From contig JAIRRK010000114.1 in the NCBI GenBank assembly GCA_031256015.1, forward strand, positions 1 to 12,852: 12,852 bases of DNA, in the 5' to 3' direction. Below are positions 1 to 9,592 of the stretch, in pieces. Position 1 is the stretch's first letter, and every line of letters starts with the position of its first letter. Made by a program: the position numbers and the translations under genes. The notes under the pieces were generated by a model that was not told the DNA's origin, did not search any database, and worked only from the letters and a program-made list of their open reading frames with translations. Source of the DNA: Dysgonamonadaceae bacterium. Lineage in GTDB: Bacteria; Bacteroidota; Bacteroidia; Bacteroidales; Azobacteroidaceae.

Positions 1-12
1 TGAACTAAAAAA

Positions 13-2241
13 TCACATCATTTGATTTGTCATTTCAAATTCCAAGGTTCCTCCATTTATTATATCCCGATAATCAATAAAATAATTATCATAAGGTTTT
101 CCGTTCAATTTGATTGACCGAATATACGTGTTTTCTTCACTGTTATTTTTCGCGATAACATGTAACTTTCTCCCGTTTCCCGTATTTATAACGGCTTCGT
201 CAATAATCGGACTTCCGAAAATGTATTTACCTCCGGCCGGCTCAACCTGATAAAATCCCAACGCCGATAAAATATACCAAGCCGACATTTGTCCGACATC
301 TTCGTTGCCGCTTAATCCGTCGGGGTCATCCGAATAAAGCTTTTTCAGGATTACACGCACTTTCTCTGCCGTTTTTTCGGGATAGCCGACATACGGATAC
401 ATGTAGGCAACGTGGTGACTCGGCTCATTTCCGTGAGCGTACTGGCCAATCAATCCGCTGATATCGGGCGAAGCATGTTCTCCCAAATCTCCTTCTACGA
501 TAAACAACGAGTCCAGTTTGCTTACGAATTTATCTTTGCTTCCGAACAAATCCACCAAACCGTTAATGTCGTGAGGGACTAACCAAGTATATTGCCACGC
601 ATTTCCTTCTGTGTAATCGTTATCCCGGTGGACGGATTCGAACGGATTAAAATAATCCCGAAACTTTCCTTCCGAAGATAATCCTCTGACGAACCCGCTT
701 TCTTTATCAAAATAGCGGGCATACGATTTGCTTCTGTCGGAAAAGTATTTATAATCTTCCGTCTTCCCCATCTTTCGGGCGACCTGAGCCAAACTCCAAT
801 CGGCAATGGCGTATTCCATACATTTAGAAAGTCCTTCCGGTTCTTTATCATAGGGAATATATCCGAATTGTTTCAAATAGTTCAAACCTCTTTCGTCCAA
901 CATGGCCGATGTTTTCATTGCTTCGTAAGCCGATTCACAATCAAAGCCCTTCAAATCCTTCAGGACGGCATCGGCGACCACCGAAATTCCGGGATTGCCG
1001 ACCATGCAATCGGTTTCACAGCCCATTAAATGCCAGACGGGAAGTTTCCCTTGTTGCTTATAAATATGAAGCATCGTATTGATTATATCCGACATTTTCT
1101 CGGGATGAATAATCGTCATCAAAGGGTGAGCCGCCCGATAAGTATCCCATAAAGAGAACGTGGTGTAAGCAGTAAATTCTCCCTTTTCATACACATTCCC
1201 GTCCGCTCCCCGGTAATCGCCATTCACATCGCAAAAAACAGAGGGGGCAATCATTGTATGATACATGGCTGTATAAAAAATCCTTTTAACCGATTCGTCA
1301 TTTGTTTGAATTCTGATTTTATTCAATTCTTTATTCCATGCCGCATCTGCATCCGCAATCACTTTTTCAAAATCCCAATGATTCAGTTCCGCCTGCATAT
1401 TCAGCTTGGCATTTTCGATACTTACGGGAGAAAGAGCTACTTTGACATCAATTTCATCATCCTTTTTTGTATCAAAATACGCCTGACCGTAAATCCGTTG
1501 AGCCTTTAATGTATTTTGTTCTTTTCGTTCGTCCTTCTCGGCGGTAATAAATCTTTTCATCGGTTTGGAGAAAAGGGCCGTAAAATAGATTCGTTGTTTA
1601 TCTGCCCATCCGGAAGAATAACGATAACCCGAAACAACCGTATCATTTTCCTGAACAAGATAAGCCTCCGTCGGAGTATCCCATCCGGTTCCGTTTTCCA
1701 AATCGATGATGATTGAAGCATCTTTTGCTTCGGGAAATGTGTACTTATGAAAACCGACTCGCCGGGTAGCGGTTAATTCCACGTCAATTCCATAACGATC
1801 GAGATGCGTTTTGTAATATCCGGGAGTTACCTTTTCATTCTTCCTTGAAAAGAACGACCACATTCCCGAATCGGGATTATCTTTTCGTCCTCTGTTCAGA
1901 GTCACTTCTCCGGTCACCGGCATAAGAGAAATATCGCACAAATCACCAATTCCGGTACCGCTTAAATGAGTGTGAGCGAAACCGATGACGGTTGTATCGG
2001 AAATATGATAGCCGGATGTCCAATCCCATGATTGAGGAATACTTGTCGGCCCCAATTGCACCAACCCGAAAGGAAGGTTGGCTCCCATAAAAACATGACC
2101 GTGCCCGCCGGTTCCGATGTATTGGTTCACGTATTTCGTGAGATTCAACTGCGCTTCTTCTGTCGATTTATCGCATGAAGCAGTAAACACCAATGTCGTG
2201 AAACAGAGAAAAGCTTGTAAATAGGTTTTCAGAATGTTCAT
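13..2241 (-). CDS. GH92 family exo-alpha-mannosidase, predicted lipoprotein
   Basis: Calcium-dependent, inverting exo-alpha-mannosidase of glycoside hydrolase family 92, trimming mannose from N-glycans or mannan. About 742 residues, normal for the family. An N-terminal beta-sandwich half carries VNQYIGTGGHGHVFMGA (about 38-54) and a C-terminal (alpha/alpha)6 half carries TEGNAWQYTW (544-553), HGNEPSHH (603-610) and GNEDVGQMSAWY (645-656). The Glu of TEGN matches the general acid described for GH92, and the GNED segment lies in the base/calcium region. I chose ATG at 2241; an in-frame TTG at 2250 would add three residues. From ATG the protein opens with a hydrophobic stretch ending TASC, a plausible lipobox with Cys23, so a lipidated, possibly surface-anchored enzyme. 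It is the last visible gene of a three-gene operon, 18 bp after the preceding stop. Its HGNEP motif differs from HGNQP in the neighbouring paralogue, suggesting different linkage preference. Exact linkage cannot be read from sequence alone. Confidence 0.93.
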   Translation of the reverse strand: MNILKTYLQAFLCFTTLVFTASCDKSTEEAQLNLTKYVNQYIGTGGHGHVFMGANLPFGLVQLGPTSIPQSWDWTSGYHISDTTVIGFAHTHLSGTGIGDLCDISLMPVTGEVTLNRGRKDNPDSGMWSFFSRKNEKVTPGYYKTHLDRYGIDVELTATRRVGFHKYTFPEAKDASIIIDLENGTGWDTPTEAYLVQENDTVVSGYRYSSGWADKQRIYFTALFSKPMKRFITAEKDERKEQNTLKAQRIYGQAYFDTKKDDEIDVKVALSPVSIENAKLNMQAELNHWDFEKVIADADAAWNKELNKIRIQTNDESVKRIFYTAMYHTMIAPSVFCDVNGDYRGADGNVYEKGEFTAYTTFSLWDTYRAAHPLMTIIHPEKMSDIINTMLHIYKQQGKLPVWHLMGCETDCMVGNPGISVVADAVLKDLKGFDCESAYEAMKTSAMLDERGLNYLKQFGYIPYDKEPEGLSKCMEYAIADWSLAQVARKMGKTEDYKYFSDRSKSYARYFDKESGFVRGLSSEGKFRDYFNPFESVHRDNDYTEGNAWQYTWLVPHDINGLVDLFGSKDKFVSKLDSLFIVEGDLGEHASPDISGLIGQYAHGNEPSHHVAYMYPYVGYPEKTAEKVRVILKKLYSDDPDGLSGNEDVGQMSAWYILSALGFYQVEPAGGKYIFGSPIIDEAVINTGNGRKLHVIAKNNSEENTYIRSIKLNGKPYDNYFIDYRDIINGGTLEFEMTNQMM

Positions 2242-2259
2242 TTTATTCAAATTTTAGTT

Positions 2260-4542
2260 TCATTCTTTTGAAAAAGAATAAGGTTTATCCGCGTCCGTAA
2301 TTCCTCTTTGAGTATTCGGCTGTTCCGACATGATGAACTCAATCTCGGCTCCGTTCAATAAATCGGTATGAGTAATATAATTTCGGGTATAATCGTTGTG
2401 ATTTAATTTCAACGATTGAATGTATCGATTCTTTCGATTATTATTTACCGATTTCAGAACAGCCGTATTTCCGTTTTCGAAATGCAGTTTTGCTTCTTTA
2501 AACAGCGGCGAACCGATAATGTATTGATTCGTTCCGGGACAAACAGGATAAAATCCCAAAGAAGAAAAAACATACCAAGCCGATGTTTGCCCGTTATCTT
2601 CATCTCCGCAATAGCCGTCGGGGGTTGCGAAATATAATTTATCCATCACTTCCCGCACCCGATATTGAGCTTTCCACGGCTTGCCCGAATAGTTATACAA
2701 ATAAATGATATGTTGAGCCGGCTGATTTCCATGAGCATAATTGCCCATATTGGCGATTTGCATTTCTCTGATTTCATGAATCACGCTGCCGTAATAGCTC
2801 TCGTCAAATATCGGAGGAAGGTTAAAAACCGAGTCCAGCATTTGATTGAACGAATGTTCTCCACCCATTAAATCAATCAGGCCTTGCGGGTCGTGAAAAA
2901 CCGACCAAGTATAATGCCAACTGTTTCCTTCGGTGAATGCGTCTCCCCATTTCAGGGGATTAAAAGGGGATTGAAAAGAACCGTCTTTATTCCTTCCGCG
3001 CATTAAGTTTGTTTCTTTGTCGAACACATTTTTATAGTTCAATGCTCTTTGAGCGAATAAATCAATCTCTTCTTGAGGACGATTCAATGTTTTTGCCAAT
3101 TTGTAGATGCACCAGTCATCATAAGCATATTCCAATGTACGTGCGGCATTTTCCTTGATTTCGACATCATACGGAACGTAGCCGAGCGAGTTATAATACT
3201 CATGTCCTTTTCGACCGGTTGAACCTACTTTCGGATGAACATTTTTTGTTCCGTGCAAAATACCTTCGTAAAGTGTCTTGATGTCATATCCTTTCAGGTT
3301 TTTCAAATAGGCATCGGCTACGACCGACGCCGAATTATTTCCGACCATACAATTACGATGACCGGGGCTCGCCCATTCCGGCAAAAAGCCGCTTTCTTTA
3401 TAAGCGTTCACCAAACCTTCCTGCATTTTCTCATTCATGGAAGGATACATCAAGTTCAAAAACGGAAATAAACATCGGAAAGTATCCCAAAATCCCGTAT
3501 CGGTAAACATGTATCCGGATAAAACCTTTCCGTTGTAAGGGCTGTAATGAACAATATTTCCTTCTTTATCTATTTCGTAGAACTTACGGGGAAACAACAC
3601 GGACCGATAAAAAGTAGAGTAAAAGGTTCGAAGATTATCTATATCATTATCTTCAATTTCAATACGTCCCAGAACATTATTCCATTCCGTTCGTCCGGCC
3701 TCTTTCACTGTTTCAAAGTCTTTATTCTTCACCTCTTGCAAATTAATTTCAGCTTGCTCGTGACTGATAAAAGAAGAAGCCGTTTTCACCTGAACTTTTT
3801 CTCCCTTTTCTGTTGAGAATCCGACAACAGCTCCGGCATGATTGCCTGTGAAATCCAACGTGTTTTCGCTGATACTGTTATCCGATACCGAGGCAAAAAA
3901 AGAGAAAGGCTTATCAAAAACGATTACAAAATAATTCCTGAAATTATCCGGAACACCTCCGCTGTTTTTGGTTGTATAGCCCGTGATTTTATTTTCATCG
4001 GGTATGATTTTTATGGAAGAACCTTTGTCGAAAGCATCTACTATGATATAAGCATTTTCAGTCTCCGGGAAAGTAAAACGAAAAACGGCAGCACGTTCTG
4101 TTGCCGTAAGTTCAGCACCCACATCGTAATCGGCTAAATAAACGCTGTAATAATACGGTTTTGCAGTTTCGGCTTTGTGCGAAAACCAAGAAGCTCGTTC
4201 GTCTTGATTAAAAACCAACTCTCCCGTAACCGGCATGATGGCAAATTGTCCGTAATCATTGATCCAAGGACTCGGCTGATGTGTTTGTTTAAAACCTCTG
4301 ATTTTATCCGCATCATACGTATAAGCCCATCCATCGCCCATTTTTCCTGTTTGAGGTATCCAAAAATTCATTCCCCAAGGCAAAGCAACGGCCGGATAGG
4401 TATTACCATTCGACAACGCATGTTTAGACATTGTCCCCATTAAAGGATTAACATAATCGACAGGATTTTGTGCCGACATATTTTGAGGGAAATAACCTCC
4501 ACATAATAGGACTAAGACTGTAAAAAAGGAAAAGGTTCTCAT
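2260..4542 (-). CDS. GH92 family exo-alpha-mannosidase, secreted
   Basis: Second GH92 alpha-mannosidase, 760 residues. The hydrophobic N-terminus ends MSAQNP, a good signal peptidase I site after Ala24, so the product is probably periplasmic, with no lipobox visible. Family motifs are VDYVNPLMGT (28-37), FTEGNSWHYTW (536-546, candidate acid Glu538), HGNQPAQH (604-611) and CGDEDNGQTSAWYV (645-658). It is only moderately similar to the downstream GH92: it has Gln where the other has Glu in HGN(E/Q)P, and Asp where the other has Asn in G(D/N)ED. The paralogues are therefore old and probably split the linkages between them. It sits 21 bp downstream of the GH125 gene and 18 bp upstream of the other GH92 gene, in one transcription unit. 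The family call is firm; the preferred linkage (alpha-1,2, -1,3 or -1,4) is open. Confidence 0.93.
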   Translation of the reverse strand: MRTFSFFTVLVLLCGGYFPQNMSAQNPVDYVNPLMGTMSKHALSNGNTYPAVALPWGMNFWIPQTGKMGDGWAYTYDADKIRGFKQTHQPSPWINDYGQFAIMPVTGELVFNQDERASWFSHKAETAKPYYYSVYLADYDVGAELTATERAAVFRFTFPETENAYIIVDAFDKGSSIKIIPDENKITGYTTKNSGGVPDNFRNYFVIVFDKPFSFFASVSDNSISENTLDFTGNHAGAVVGFSTEKGEKVQVKTASSFISHEQAEINLQEVKNKDFETVKEAGRTEWNNVLGRIEIEDNDIDNLRTFYSTFYRSVLFPRKFYEIDKEGNIVHYSPYNGKVLSGYMFTDTGFWDTFRCLFPFLNLMYPSMNEKMQEGLVNAYKESGFLPEWASPGHRNCMVGNNSASVVADAYLKNLKGYDIKTLYEGILHGTKNVHPKVGSTGRKGHEYYNSLGYVPYDVEIKENAARTLEYAYDDWCIYKLAKTLNRPQEEIDLFAQRALNYKNVFDKETNLMRGRNKDGSFQSPFNPLKWGDAFTEGNSWHYTWSVFHDPQGLIDLMGGEHSFNQMLDSVFNLPPIFDESYYGSVIHEIREMQIANMGNYAHGNQPAQHIIYLYNYSGKPWKAQYRVREVMDKLYFATPDGYCGDEDNGQTSAWYVFSSLGFYPVCPGTNQYIIGSPLFKEAKLHFENGNTAVLKSVNNNRKNRYIQSLKLNHNDYTRNYITHTDLLNGAEIEFIMSEQPNTQRGITDADKPYSFSKE

Positions 4543-4563
4543 TATTCGACTTGTAAGATTAAA

Positions 4564-6018
4564 TTATTCAACATCAATGCTGTTCAAAAGGTCGATTTTA
4601 CCGTCATCGACCAATTGAAGAATCAGCTCTCCGAACAGTGTGTTTTGCCAAGCAAACCATTTCCTTGTAAACTTGGCAGGATTATCTTTGTGAAACGATT
4701 CGTGCATAAAACCGGTATCGGCATCTGTCTCCATCAACATTTTCACGCAAAATTTAATTTCTTCATCCTCCTTAGCGGTAAAAGCTTTCATCATAATACT
4801 CATCGGCCAAATCATATCATAGCCGATATGAGGCCCTCCGATTCCTTCTCCGGCCGTTCCTTTGAAGAAATACGGATTGTTTTCGCTCCAAACAAAATTA
4901 CGGGTATTCCGATAAATCGGATCATCCATATCTACATCCCCTAAATAAGCCATTCCCAATAGACAGGGAACATTCGAATCATCCATCAACAATTGATTTC
5001 CAAAACCATCGACTTCATAAGCATAAATTTCTCCGAATTCAGCATGATTATAGATTGCATATTTTTTCAATGCGTTTTCAACTTCCAAAGCCAATTCCAT
5101 ACATTCTTTTGCCAAGGAAAAATTCCTTTTGACTTCGGTTAATATCTCGGCGGCTTTCCGTAAAGAAGTAACCGCAAAGAAGTTTGAAGGAACCAAAAAC
5201 AAGAAGGTAGTCGCATCATCGGAAGGACGAAAAGCAGAAGCTATTAATCCGACCGGTTTGACAGGGGCACCCCATCCGTCATTAATCATTGTATCGGAAG
5301 CTCTTTCCGTCTTTCTTTGAAAACGATAAGAGCCTCTATTTTCTTTTCTTTGTTGATCTTTGAATGTTTGCAATATCCGTTCGATTGCGTTTACCCAATC
5401 TTCGGTGAAAACACTTGTATCTCCTGTTTTTTTCCAATATTCATAAGCCAAACGAATCGGATAGCACAAAGAATCAATCTCCCATTTCCGTTCATGGAGT
5501 TCGGGTTTCATTTTCGTATAATCCTTTTGCCATTCTCCGTTCGGTTCGGGTTCCCGATTAAAAGCATTGGCGAAAGAATCGAATAAAATACTTTTTGTAT
5601 GGCGATGAATCACTCCCGCCAACATTTTCTTCAAAGCCGGATCTTCGTCGGCCAATTGAATATAAGGATATACTTGGGCCGCAGAATCCCGAAGCCACAT
5701 GGCATGAATATCACCGGTATATACAAAGGTATCATTTTCTTCCTCGTTATAATGTACCGTAGTATCCAATGTATTAGGAAAACAGTTAGCAAACATCCAT
5801 GCTAATTTTCGGTTGGTTAATAATCGGGATATCTCTTCTATTTTTTTCTCGACAGCGACGGAAACAAATAACCTGTCGTTCACATCGGGACGTCGAGAGA
5901 CATAAACGCGTGTATTATCCTGTGCTAAGAAGCTGCAATTGGAGGCATTTAAATTGGTTCCCGGAAATAAAAAGAAGAAGAAAAATACCGATAACACGGT
6001 ACAACAGTATTTAATCAT
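4564..6018 (-). CDS. GH125 exo-alpha-1,6-mannosidase
   Basis: Exo-acting, metal-independent inverting alpha-1,6-mannosidase of family GH125. It removes alpha-1,6-linked mannose left on N-glycan cores or mannan backbones. Length is 484 residues, typical for the family. Motifs are HAMWLRDSAAQVYPY (105-119), FRPSDDATTFLFLVPSNFFA (263-282), GTAGEGIGGPHIGYDMIWPM (387-406) and GFMHESF (436-442). Asp267 and Glu440 are spaced exactly like the acid/base pair Asp220/Glu393 reported for the Clostridium perfringens enzyme, so the active site looks intact. The N-terminus has a phenylalanine-rich hydrophobic core (about 8-18) and a likely signal peptidase I site near LNA-SN, giving a periplasmic product. 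It is the first gene of the mannosidase operon; a TAnnTTTG element lies about 40 bp upstream of the ATG. Pairing GH125 with GH92 is a recurring arrangement in Bacteroidota mannan or N-glycan loci. No SusC/D genes are in the window. Confidence 0.94.
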   Translation of the reverse strand: MIKYCCTVLSVFFFFFLFPGTNLNASNCSFLAQDNTRVYVSRRPDVNDRLFVSVAVEKKIEEISRLLTNRKLAWMFANCFPNTLDTTVHYNEEENDTFVYTGDIHAMWLRDSAAQVYPYIQLADEDPALKKMLAGVIHRHTKSILFDSFANAFNREPEPNGEWQKDYTKMKPELHERKWEIDSLCYPIRLAYEYWKKTGDTSVFTEDWVNAIERILQTFKDQQRKENRGSYRFQRKTERASDTMINDGWGAPVKPVGLIASAFRPSDDATTFLFLVPSNFFAVTSLRKAAEILTEVKRNFSLAKECMELALEVENALKKYAIYNHAEFGEIYAYEVDGFGNQLLMDDSNVPCLLGMAYLGDVDMDDPIYRNTRNFVWSENNPYFFKGTAGEGIGGPHIGYDMIWPMSIMMKAFTAKEDEEIKFCVKMLMETDADTGFMHESFHKDNPAKFTRKWFAWQNTLFGELILQLVDDGKIDLLNSIDVE

Positions 6019-6057
6019 AATAACTTATTATTTAAAATGCGATTATAAAAAGACGAA

Positions 6058-6065
6058 CAAATGTA
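6058..6065 (-). promoter_or_regulatory. Candidate -7 element for the mannosidase operon
   Basis: On the minus strand this reads TACATTTG, a perfect match to the Bacteroidota -7 consensus TAnnTTTG. It would place the transcript start near 6051 and give a leader of about 33 nt before the GH125 ATG. The expected upstream TTTG is not at normal spacing (the closest is a GTTTA at 6091-6095), so the promoter may be weak or activator-dependent. Confidence 0.5.
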
Positions 6066-6194
6066 GTTAAAAAATCACGGCTAATCGTATTAAACTCATC
6101 GAAACTTTTTAATAAGACGGTCTTGATATACCGACACGCCTACGGAAATTATGATTCAGCCTCTTCTTTTGCTGTTCAAAATTTATTTCCCGAC

Positions 6195-6229
6195 TTTGAT
6201 ACATTAATTTTCATATCTCATTATCTTTG
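6195..6229 (+). promoter_or_regulatory. Candidate promoter of the LolD-type ABC gene
   Basis: TTTG at 6195-6198 and TATCTTTG at 6222-6229, separated by 23 bp, match the Bacteroidota -33/-7 pattern (TTTG and TAnnTTTG), at the long end of the usual spacing. The predicted start, around 6235, leaves a leader of about 27 nt to the ATG at 6262. That favours this ATG over the TTG at 6247. Confidence 0.55.
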
Positions 6230-6261
6230 TAGAATTTTATAAGCATTTGAAAAACATCTTT

Positions 6262-6915
6262 ATGATCAGTTGCAAGAATATACATAAGAGTTTCGGATTA
6301 TTGAAAGTTCTAAAAGGAATTAATTTAACGATTCCGCAAGGAGAAATCGTGTCCATCGCAGGTCCGAGCGGAGCCGGAAAAACAACTCTTCTTCAAATCT
6401 TGGGAACGTTAGACAAGCCGGATTCCGGAGATATTTTTTATGGCGATTTGAATATTAATTCACTTAAAGACAAAGAATCGGCTTCTTTCCGAAATAAGAA
6501 TATCGGATTTGTTTTTCAATTTCATCAGTTGCTTCCCGAATTTACAGCTTTGGAGAATGTGATGATTCCTGCTTTAATAGGAAAATCGAAGCAATCGGAA
6601 GCAGAGAAAAGAGCCAAAGAAATCCTTCAATTTTTAAGATTATCCGACAGGATGGAACATAAACCGGCCGCTCTTTCCGGAGGAGAAAGGCAACGAGTGG
6701 CGGTAGCCAGAGCTTTAATCAATAATCCTTCTGTTATCTTTGCGGATGAACCATCGGGAAGTTTAGATACAAAGAATAAAGAAGAACTTCATCAATTGTT
6801 TTTTGATTTGAGAGATCGCTTTAATCAAACGTTTGTGATTGTTACTCACGACGAGAGTCTGGCAAAACTGACAGACAGAACAATTTACATGAAAGACGGA
6901 ATGATTGTGGAATAA
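6262..6915 (+). CDS. lolD: LolD-type ABC transporter ATP-binding protein
   Basis: ATPase subunit of the LolCDE/MacB-type ABC family, which extracts lipoproteins from the inner membrane or powers related mechanotransmission. With the start at ATG 6262 the protein has 217 residues and opens [12 protein letters not shown], the usual beginning for this family; a TTG at 6247 would add five residues. Visible motifs are Walker A GPSGAGKT (34-41), a Q-loop Gln (about 86), the signature LSGGERQR (138-145), Walker B VIFADEP (158-164) and the switch His (about 196, VTHDE). All catalytic residues are present. No permease gene is adjacent: the gene stands alone between a divergent glycosidase operon and the convergent ATPase operon, which is common for lolD in Bacteroidales. 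Family assignment is firm. The specific LolD role is inferred, since the related MacB and FtsE-like ATPases look alike. Confidence 0.8.
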   Translation: MISCKNIHKSFGLLKVLKGINLTIPQGEIVSIAGPSGAGKTTLLQILGTLDKPDSGDIFYGDLNINSLKDKESASFRNKNIGFVFQFHQLLPEFTALENVMIPALIGKSKQSEAEKRAKEILQFLRLSDRMEHKPAALSGGERQRVAVARALINNPSVIFADEPSGSLDTKNKEELHQLFFDLRDRFNQTFVIVTHDESLAKLTDRTIYMKDGMIVE

Positions 6916-6939
6916 TGGTATTTAACCGATACTGCGAAT

Positions 6940-6990
6940 GAATCCGTGCGATATCACACGATTTTCCGTGTAACTCGAAATGACGGATTC
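6940..6990. terminator. Inverted repeat between convergent lolD and atpG
   Basis: Outer arms GAATCCGT (6940-6947) and ACGGATTC (6983-6990) pair perfectly. They enclose an inner hairpin ACACG/CGTGT (6956-6960 and 6967-6971, six-base loop). Position between two converging stop codons suits a bidirectional transcription end. There is no T-run on either side, so it is not a textbook intrinsic terminator. Confidence 0.45.
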
Positions 6991-6999
6991 TCTCACTTA

Positions 7000-7875
7000 C
7001 TAACCATTTGAACCTCCTAAAATATCCAAAAGTTCATTCGTGATTACTTGTTGACGTTGTTTATTAAATAAAAGGGTAAGCTCTTCCAATAAATCATCGG
7101 CATTATCCGTTGCTATTTGCATGGCCATAACTCGCGCGGCTTGCTCTGCAGCAGCCGAATCGAGTAGAACAGCATAAATTTTACTGTGTAAAGATTTCGG
7201 AATCAATGAATGAAGAATGGTATTTTGATCGGGTTCAACAATATAATCGGAATAAACGGAAGATTCTATTTCTTCTTCCGGACTCAAATCTATCGGAAGA
7301 TAGCGTTCGGTTGTCGGAATCTGAATAACCGTATTTTTATAATGGTTATATAAAATTTCAACACGGTCAACTTCCGAATGTGAAAACTTATGTATCAACT
7401 CGTCAGCTATCTGTTTCGCTCCTTCGAAATCAGGTTTATCCATTAAATCGATATAACCGCCTTTCAATTTAAAAGGTAAAGTTAATCTCGAAGCATACTC
7501 CTCAACTTTTTTGCCGACAGTATAAATTTCAACATTATCACAACCCAAATGTTTGTATTTATTTAAAGTGTCATTCAAAAGTTTGATTATATTCGAATTA
7601 AACGCTCCGCATAAACTGGAATTAGACGAAACAACCAAAACAGCAACTTTTTTGACTTCCCTCTCTTCAGCCAACTTCGAATCAAAATCATCGGTTATGG
7701 AAGACATGAACGAGTTTAATATTTCATTCAATTTCTTCTGATAAGGCAAAAAGCGTTCTATTTGATATTGTGCTTTCCTTAATTTAGCCGAAGCAACCAT
7801 TTTCATTGCAGAAGTAATTTTCTGCGTTGATTTAACGGAAGCTATTCGTCCTTTTATTTCTTTTAATGAAGCCAT
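7000..7875 (-). CDS. atpG: F-type ATP synthase gamma subunit
   Basis: Central rotor shaft of the F1 sector, coupling c-ring rotation to catalysis in the alpha3-beta3 head on the cytoplasmic face. The 291 residues match family length. The N-terminal helix (KGRIASVKSTQKITSAMKMV, 8-27) and the C-terminal helix (SAAAEQAARVMAMQIATDNA, about 240-259, then the LFNKQRQQVITNEL stretch) are the two conserved ends that form the coiled-coil shaft. It is the last gene of the ATPase operon. The 90-bp gap after atpA is the widest in the cluster and contains no convincing gene or terminator. The gene ends just before the inverted repeat shared with the convergent lolD gene. Confidence 0.97.
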   Translation of the reverse strand: MASLKEIKGRIASVKSTQKITSAMKMVASAKLRKAQYQIERFLPYQKKLNEILNSFMSSITDDFDSKLAEEREVKKVAVLVVSSNSSLCGAFNSNIIKLLNDTLNKYKHLGCDNVEIYTVGKKVEEYASRLTLPFKLKGGYIDLMDKPDFEGAKQIADELIHKFSHSEVDRVEILYNHYKNTVIQIPTTERYLPIDLSPEEEIESSVYSDYIVEPDQNTILHSLIPKSLHSKIYAVLLDSAAAEQAARVMAMQIATDNADDLLEELTLLFNKQRQQVITNELLDILGGSNG

Positions 7876-7965
7876 ATATTACTTTGAAGAAAATTCTTTA
7901 TCGAAACAAGTTTCTCAGTTTAAGTTCATTCATTTTCAATGGAACGATACCTCTTCCCGCGACAA

Positions 7966-9582
7966 TTATTGTCCGGATTCGTTTAGGCCTTCTTTTTTTC
8001 TCGGTTTATATTTTACCGCTACTTCGAGGGCTATATTTTTCAATTTGGATTCCACTTCTTCATTTAATATTCCTTGTTTCAGGACATCCAAGACATCTTT
8101 CTTGTGTTTCAATTCCAAAACATCCAGAAAATCAGATTCAAAATCACGAACCAATCCCAAAGGAACATCGGCTAATAATCCTTGCGTTCCCACATAGATA
8201 ATCGCCACTTCTTTTTCCACCGGTATCGGAGAATATTCGGGCTGAATAAGCAAAGCCGAGTTTTTACGTCCTTTATCCAAAGTAGCGCGGGTAAAAGCAT
8301 CCATATCTCCTCCGAACTTGGTAAAAGCTTCCAATTCACGGAATTGAGCTTGATCTGTTTTCAATGTTCCGGCTATTTTTTTCATTGCCTTTATTTGAGC
8401 ATTACCTCCTACCCTCGATACGGAAATTCCCACATTGATAGCCGGGCGAATACCGGCATTAAACAAGCCTGTTTCAAGGAAAATTTGTCCATCCGTAATC
8501 GATATAACGTTTGTAGGAATGTATGCGGAAATATCTCCGGCTTGCGTTTCAATAATAGGAAGAGCGGTCAGCGAACCTCCTCCTTTGATTTTATCTTTAA
8601 GATTATCCGGAAGGTCGTTCATTTGAGATGCAACTTCATCATTATCGATAATTTTGGCTGCACGTTCCAACAAACGAGAATGTAAATAAAAAATATCGCC
8701 CGGATAGGCTTCTCTTCCTGAAGGACGACGAAGAATCAACGACACTTCCCTGTAAGCGACTGCCTGTTTCGATAAATCGTCGTAAATAACCAGAGCATGG
8801 CGACCGGTATCTCTGAAAAACTCACCGATTGCCGCTCCGGCAAAAGGAGCATAAAATTGCAAGGCTGCCGGATCGGAAGCTGTTGCCGATACAATAATCG
8901 TATAATCCATTGCTCCGTATTTTTTCAATGTATTAACAAGATTGGCAACGGTTGACCCTTTTTGTCCGATAGCTACATAAATACAGTAAACCGGATCTCC
9001 GGCCTCGTAATTCGCCCGTTGGTTAATAATTGTATCCAAGCAAATAATGGATTTTCCCGTTTGGCGGTCACCGATAATCAATTCACGTTGTCCGCGTCCG
9101 ATAGGAATCATTGCATCGATTGCTTTAATACCGGTTTGCAAAGGTTCTTTGACCGGCTGACGGAAAATAACTCCCGGAGCTTTTCTTTCCAGAGGCATAT
9201 CAATCAACTCGCCTTCTATCGGGCCTTTTCCGTCGATAGGTTGCCCCAAGGGATTAACTACGCGACCCAACATTCCCTCGCCCATAGAGATGGAAGCGAT
9301 TCGTTTGGTACGCTTTACCATATCGCCTTCTTTCACATCATCTGTCGAACCCAAAAGTACAGCTCCTACATTATCTTCTTCCAAGTTCATCACAACGGCC
9401 ATTTCTCCGTTTTCGAATTGAAGGAGTTCTCCGGCTTCGGCATTATCCAAGCCGAAAATACGTGCCACTCCGTCACCTACTCGAAGCACTTTTCCCACCT
9501 CCGCAAATTGAGCATGGGTATCTATCCCGGCTAATTGCATTTTCAGAACTTCAGAAACTTCACTTACTTTTATATCAGACAT
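7966..9582 (-). CDS. atpA: F-type ATP synthase alpha subunit
   Basis: Non-catalytic nucleotide-binding subunit of the F1 head. The 538 residues are somewhat longer than E. coli alpha (513). Visible parts are the beta-barrel N-domain (about 25-100), P-loop GDRQTGKS (171-178), Walker B-like ALVIYDD (263-269), the conserved [20 protein letters not shown] (288-307), and [10 protein letters not shown] (387-396), whose Arg390 is the arginine finger that reaches into the beta catalytic site. The stretch between RAAK and GSLTALP is about seven residues longer than in E. coli, and a charged tail ([13 protein letters not shown]) closes the protein. It follows atpH by 10 bp, so translation is probably linked. 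No defect is seen. Confidence 0.98.
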   Translation of the reverse strand: MSDIKVSEVSEVLKMQLAGIDTHAQFAEVGKVLRVGDGVARIFGLDNAEAGELLQFENGEMAVVMNLEEDNVGAVLLGSTDDVKEGDMVKRTKRIASISMGEGMLGRVVNPLGQPIDGKGPIEGELIDMPLERKAPGVIFRQPVKEPLQTGIKAIDAMIPIGRGQRELIIGDRQTGKSIICLDTIINQRANYEAGDPVYCIYVAIGQKGSTVANLVNTLKKYGAMDYTIIVSATASDPAALQFYAPFAGAAIGEFFRDTGRHALVIYDDLSKQAVAYREVSLILRRPSGREAYPGDIFYLHSRLLERAAKIIDNDEVASQMNDLPDNLKDKIKGGGSLTALPIIETQAGDISAYIPTNVISITDGQIFLETGLFNAGIRPAINVGISVSRVGGNAQIKAMKKIAGTLKTDQAQFRELEAFTKFGGDMDAFTRATLDKGRKNSALLIQPEYSPIPVEKEVAIIYVGTQGLLADVPLGLVRDFESDFLDVLELKHKKDVLDVLKQGILNEEVESKLKNIALEVAVKYKPRKKEGLNESGQ

Positions 9583-9592
9583 ATCTTTATTC

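Noticed and set aside
3547..4443. Several overlapping plus-strand open frames opposite the second GH92 gene
   Set aside because: They are antisense to a clear enzyme gene, rich in Ile/Phe/Arg/Ser from reading complementary codons, and match no family I recognise.
7961..7973. Palindrome GACAATTATTGTC across the atpA stop codon
   Set aside because: The arms leave at most a 5-bp stem with a 3-base loop and no T-run. Transcription must continue into atpG, so a terminator role is unlikely and a chance match is enough.
8182..9534. Long plus-strand open frames opposite atpA (up to 190 codons)
   Set aside because: The minus-strand alpha subunit is intact with all motifs; the antisense frames are by-products of its codon use.
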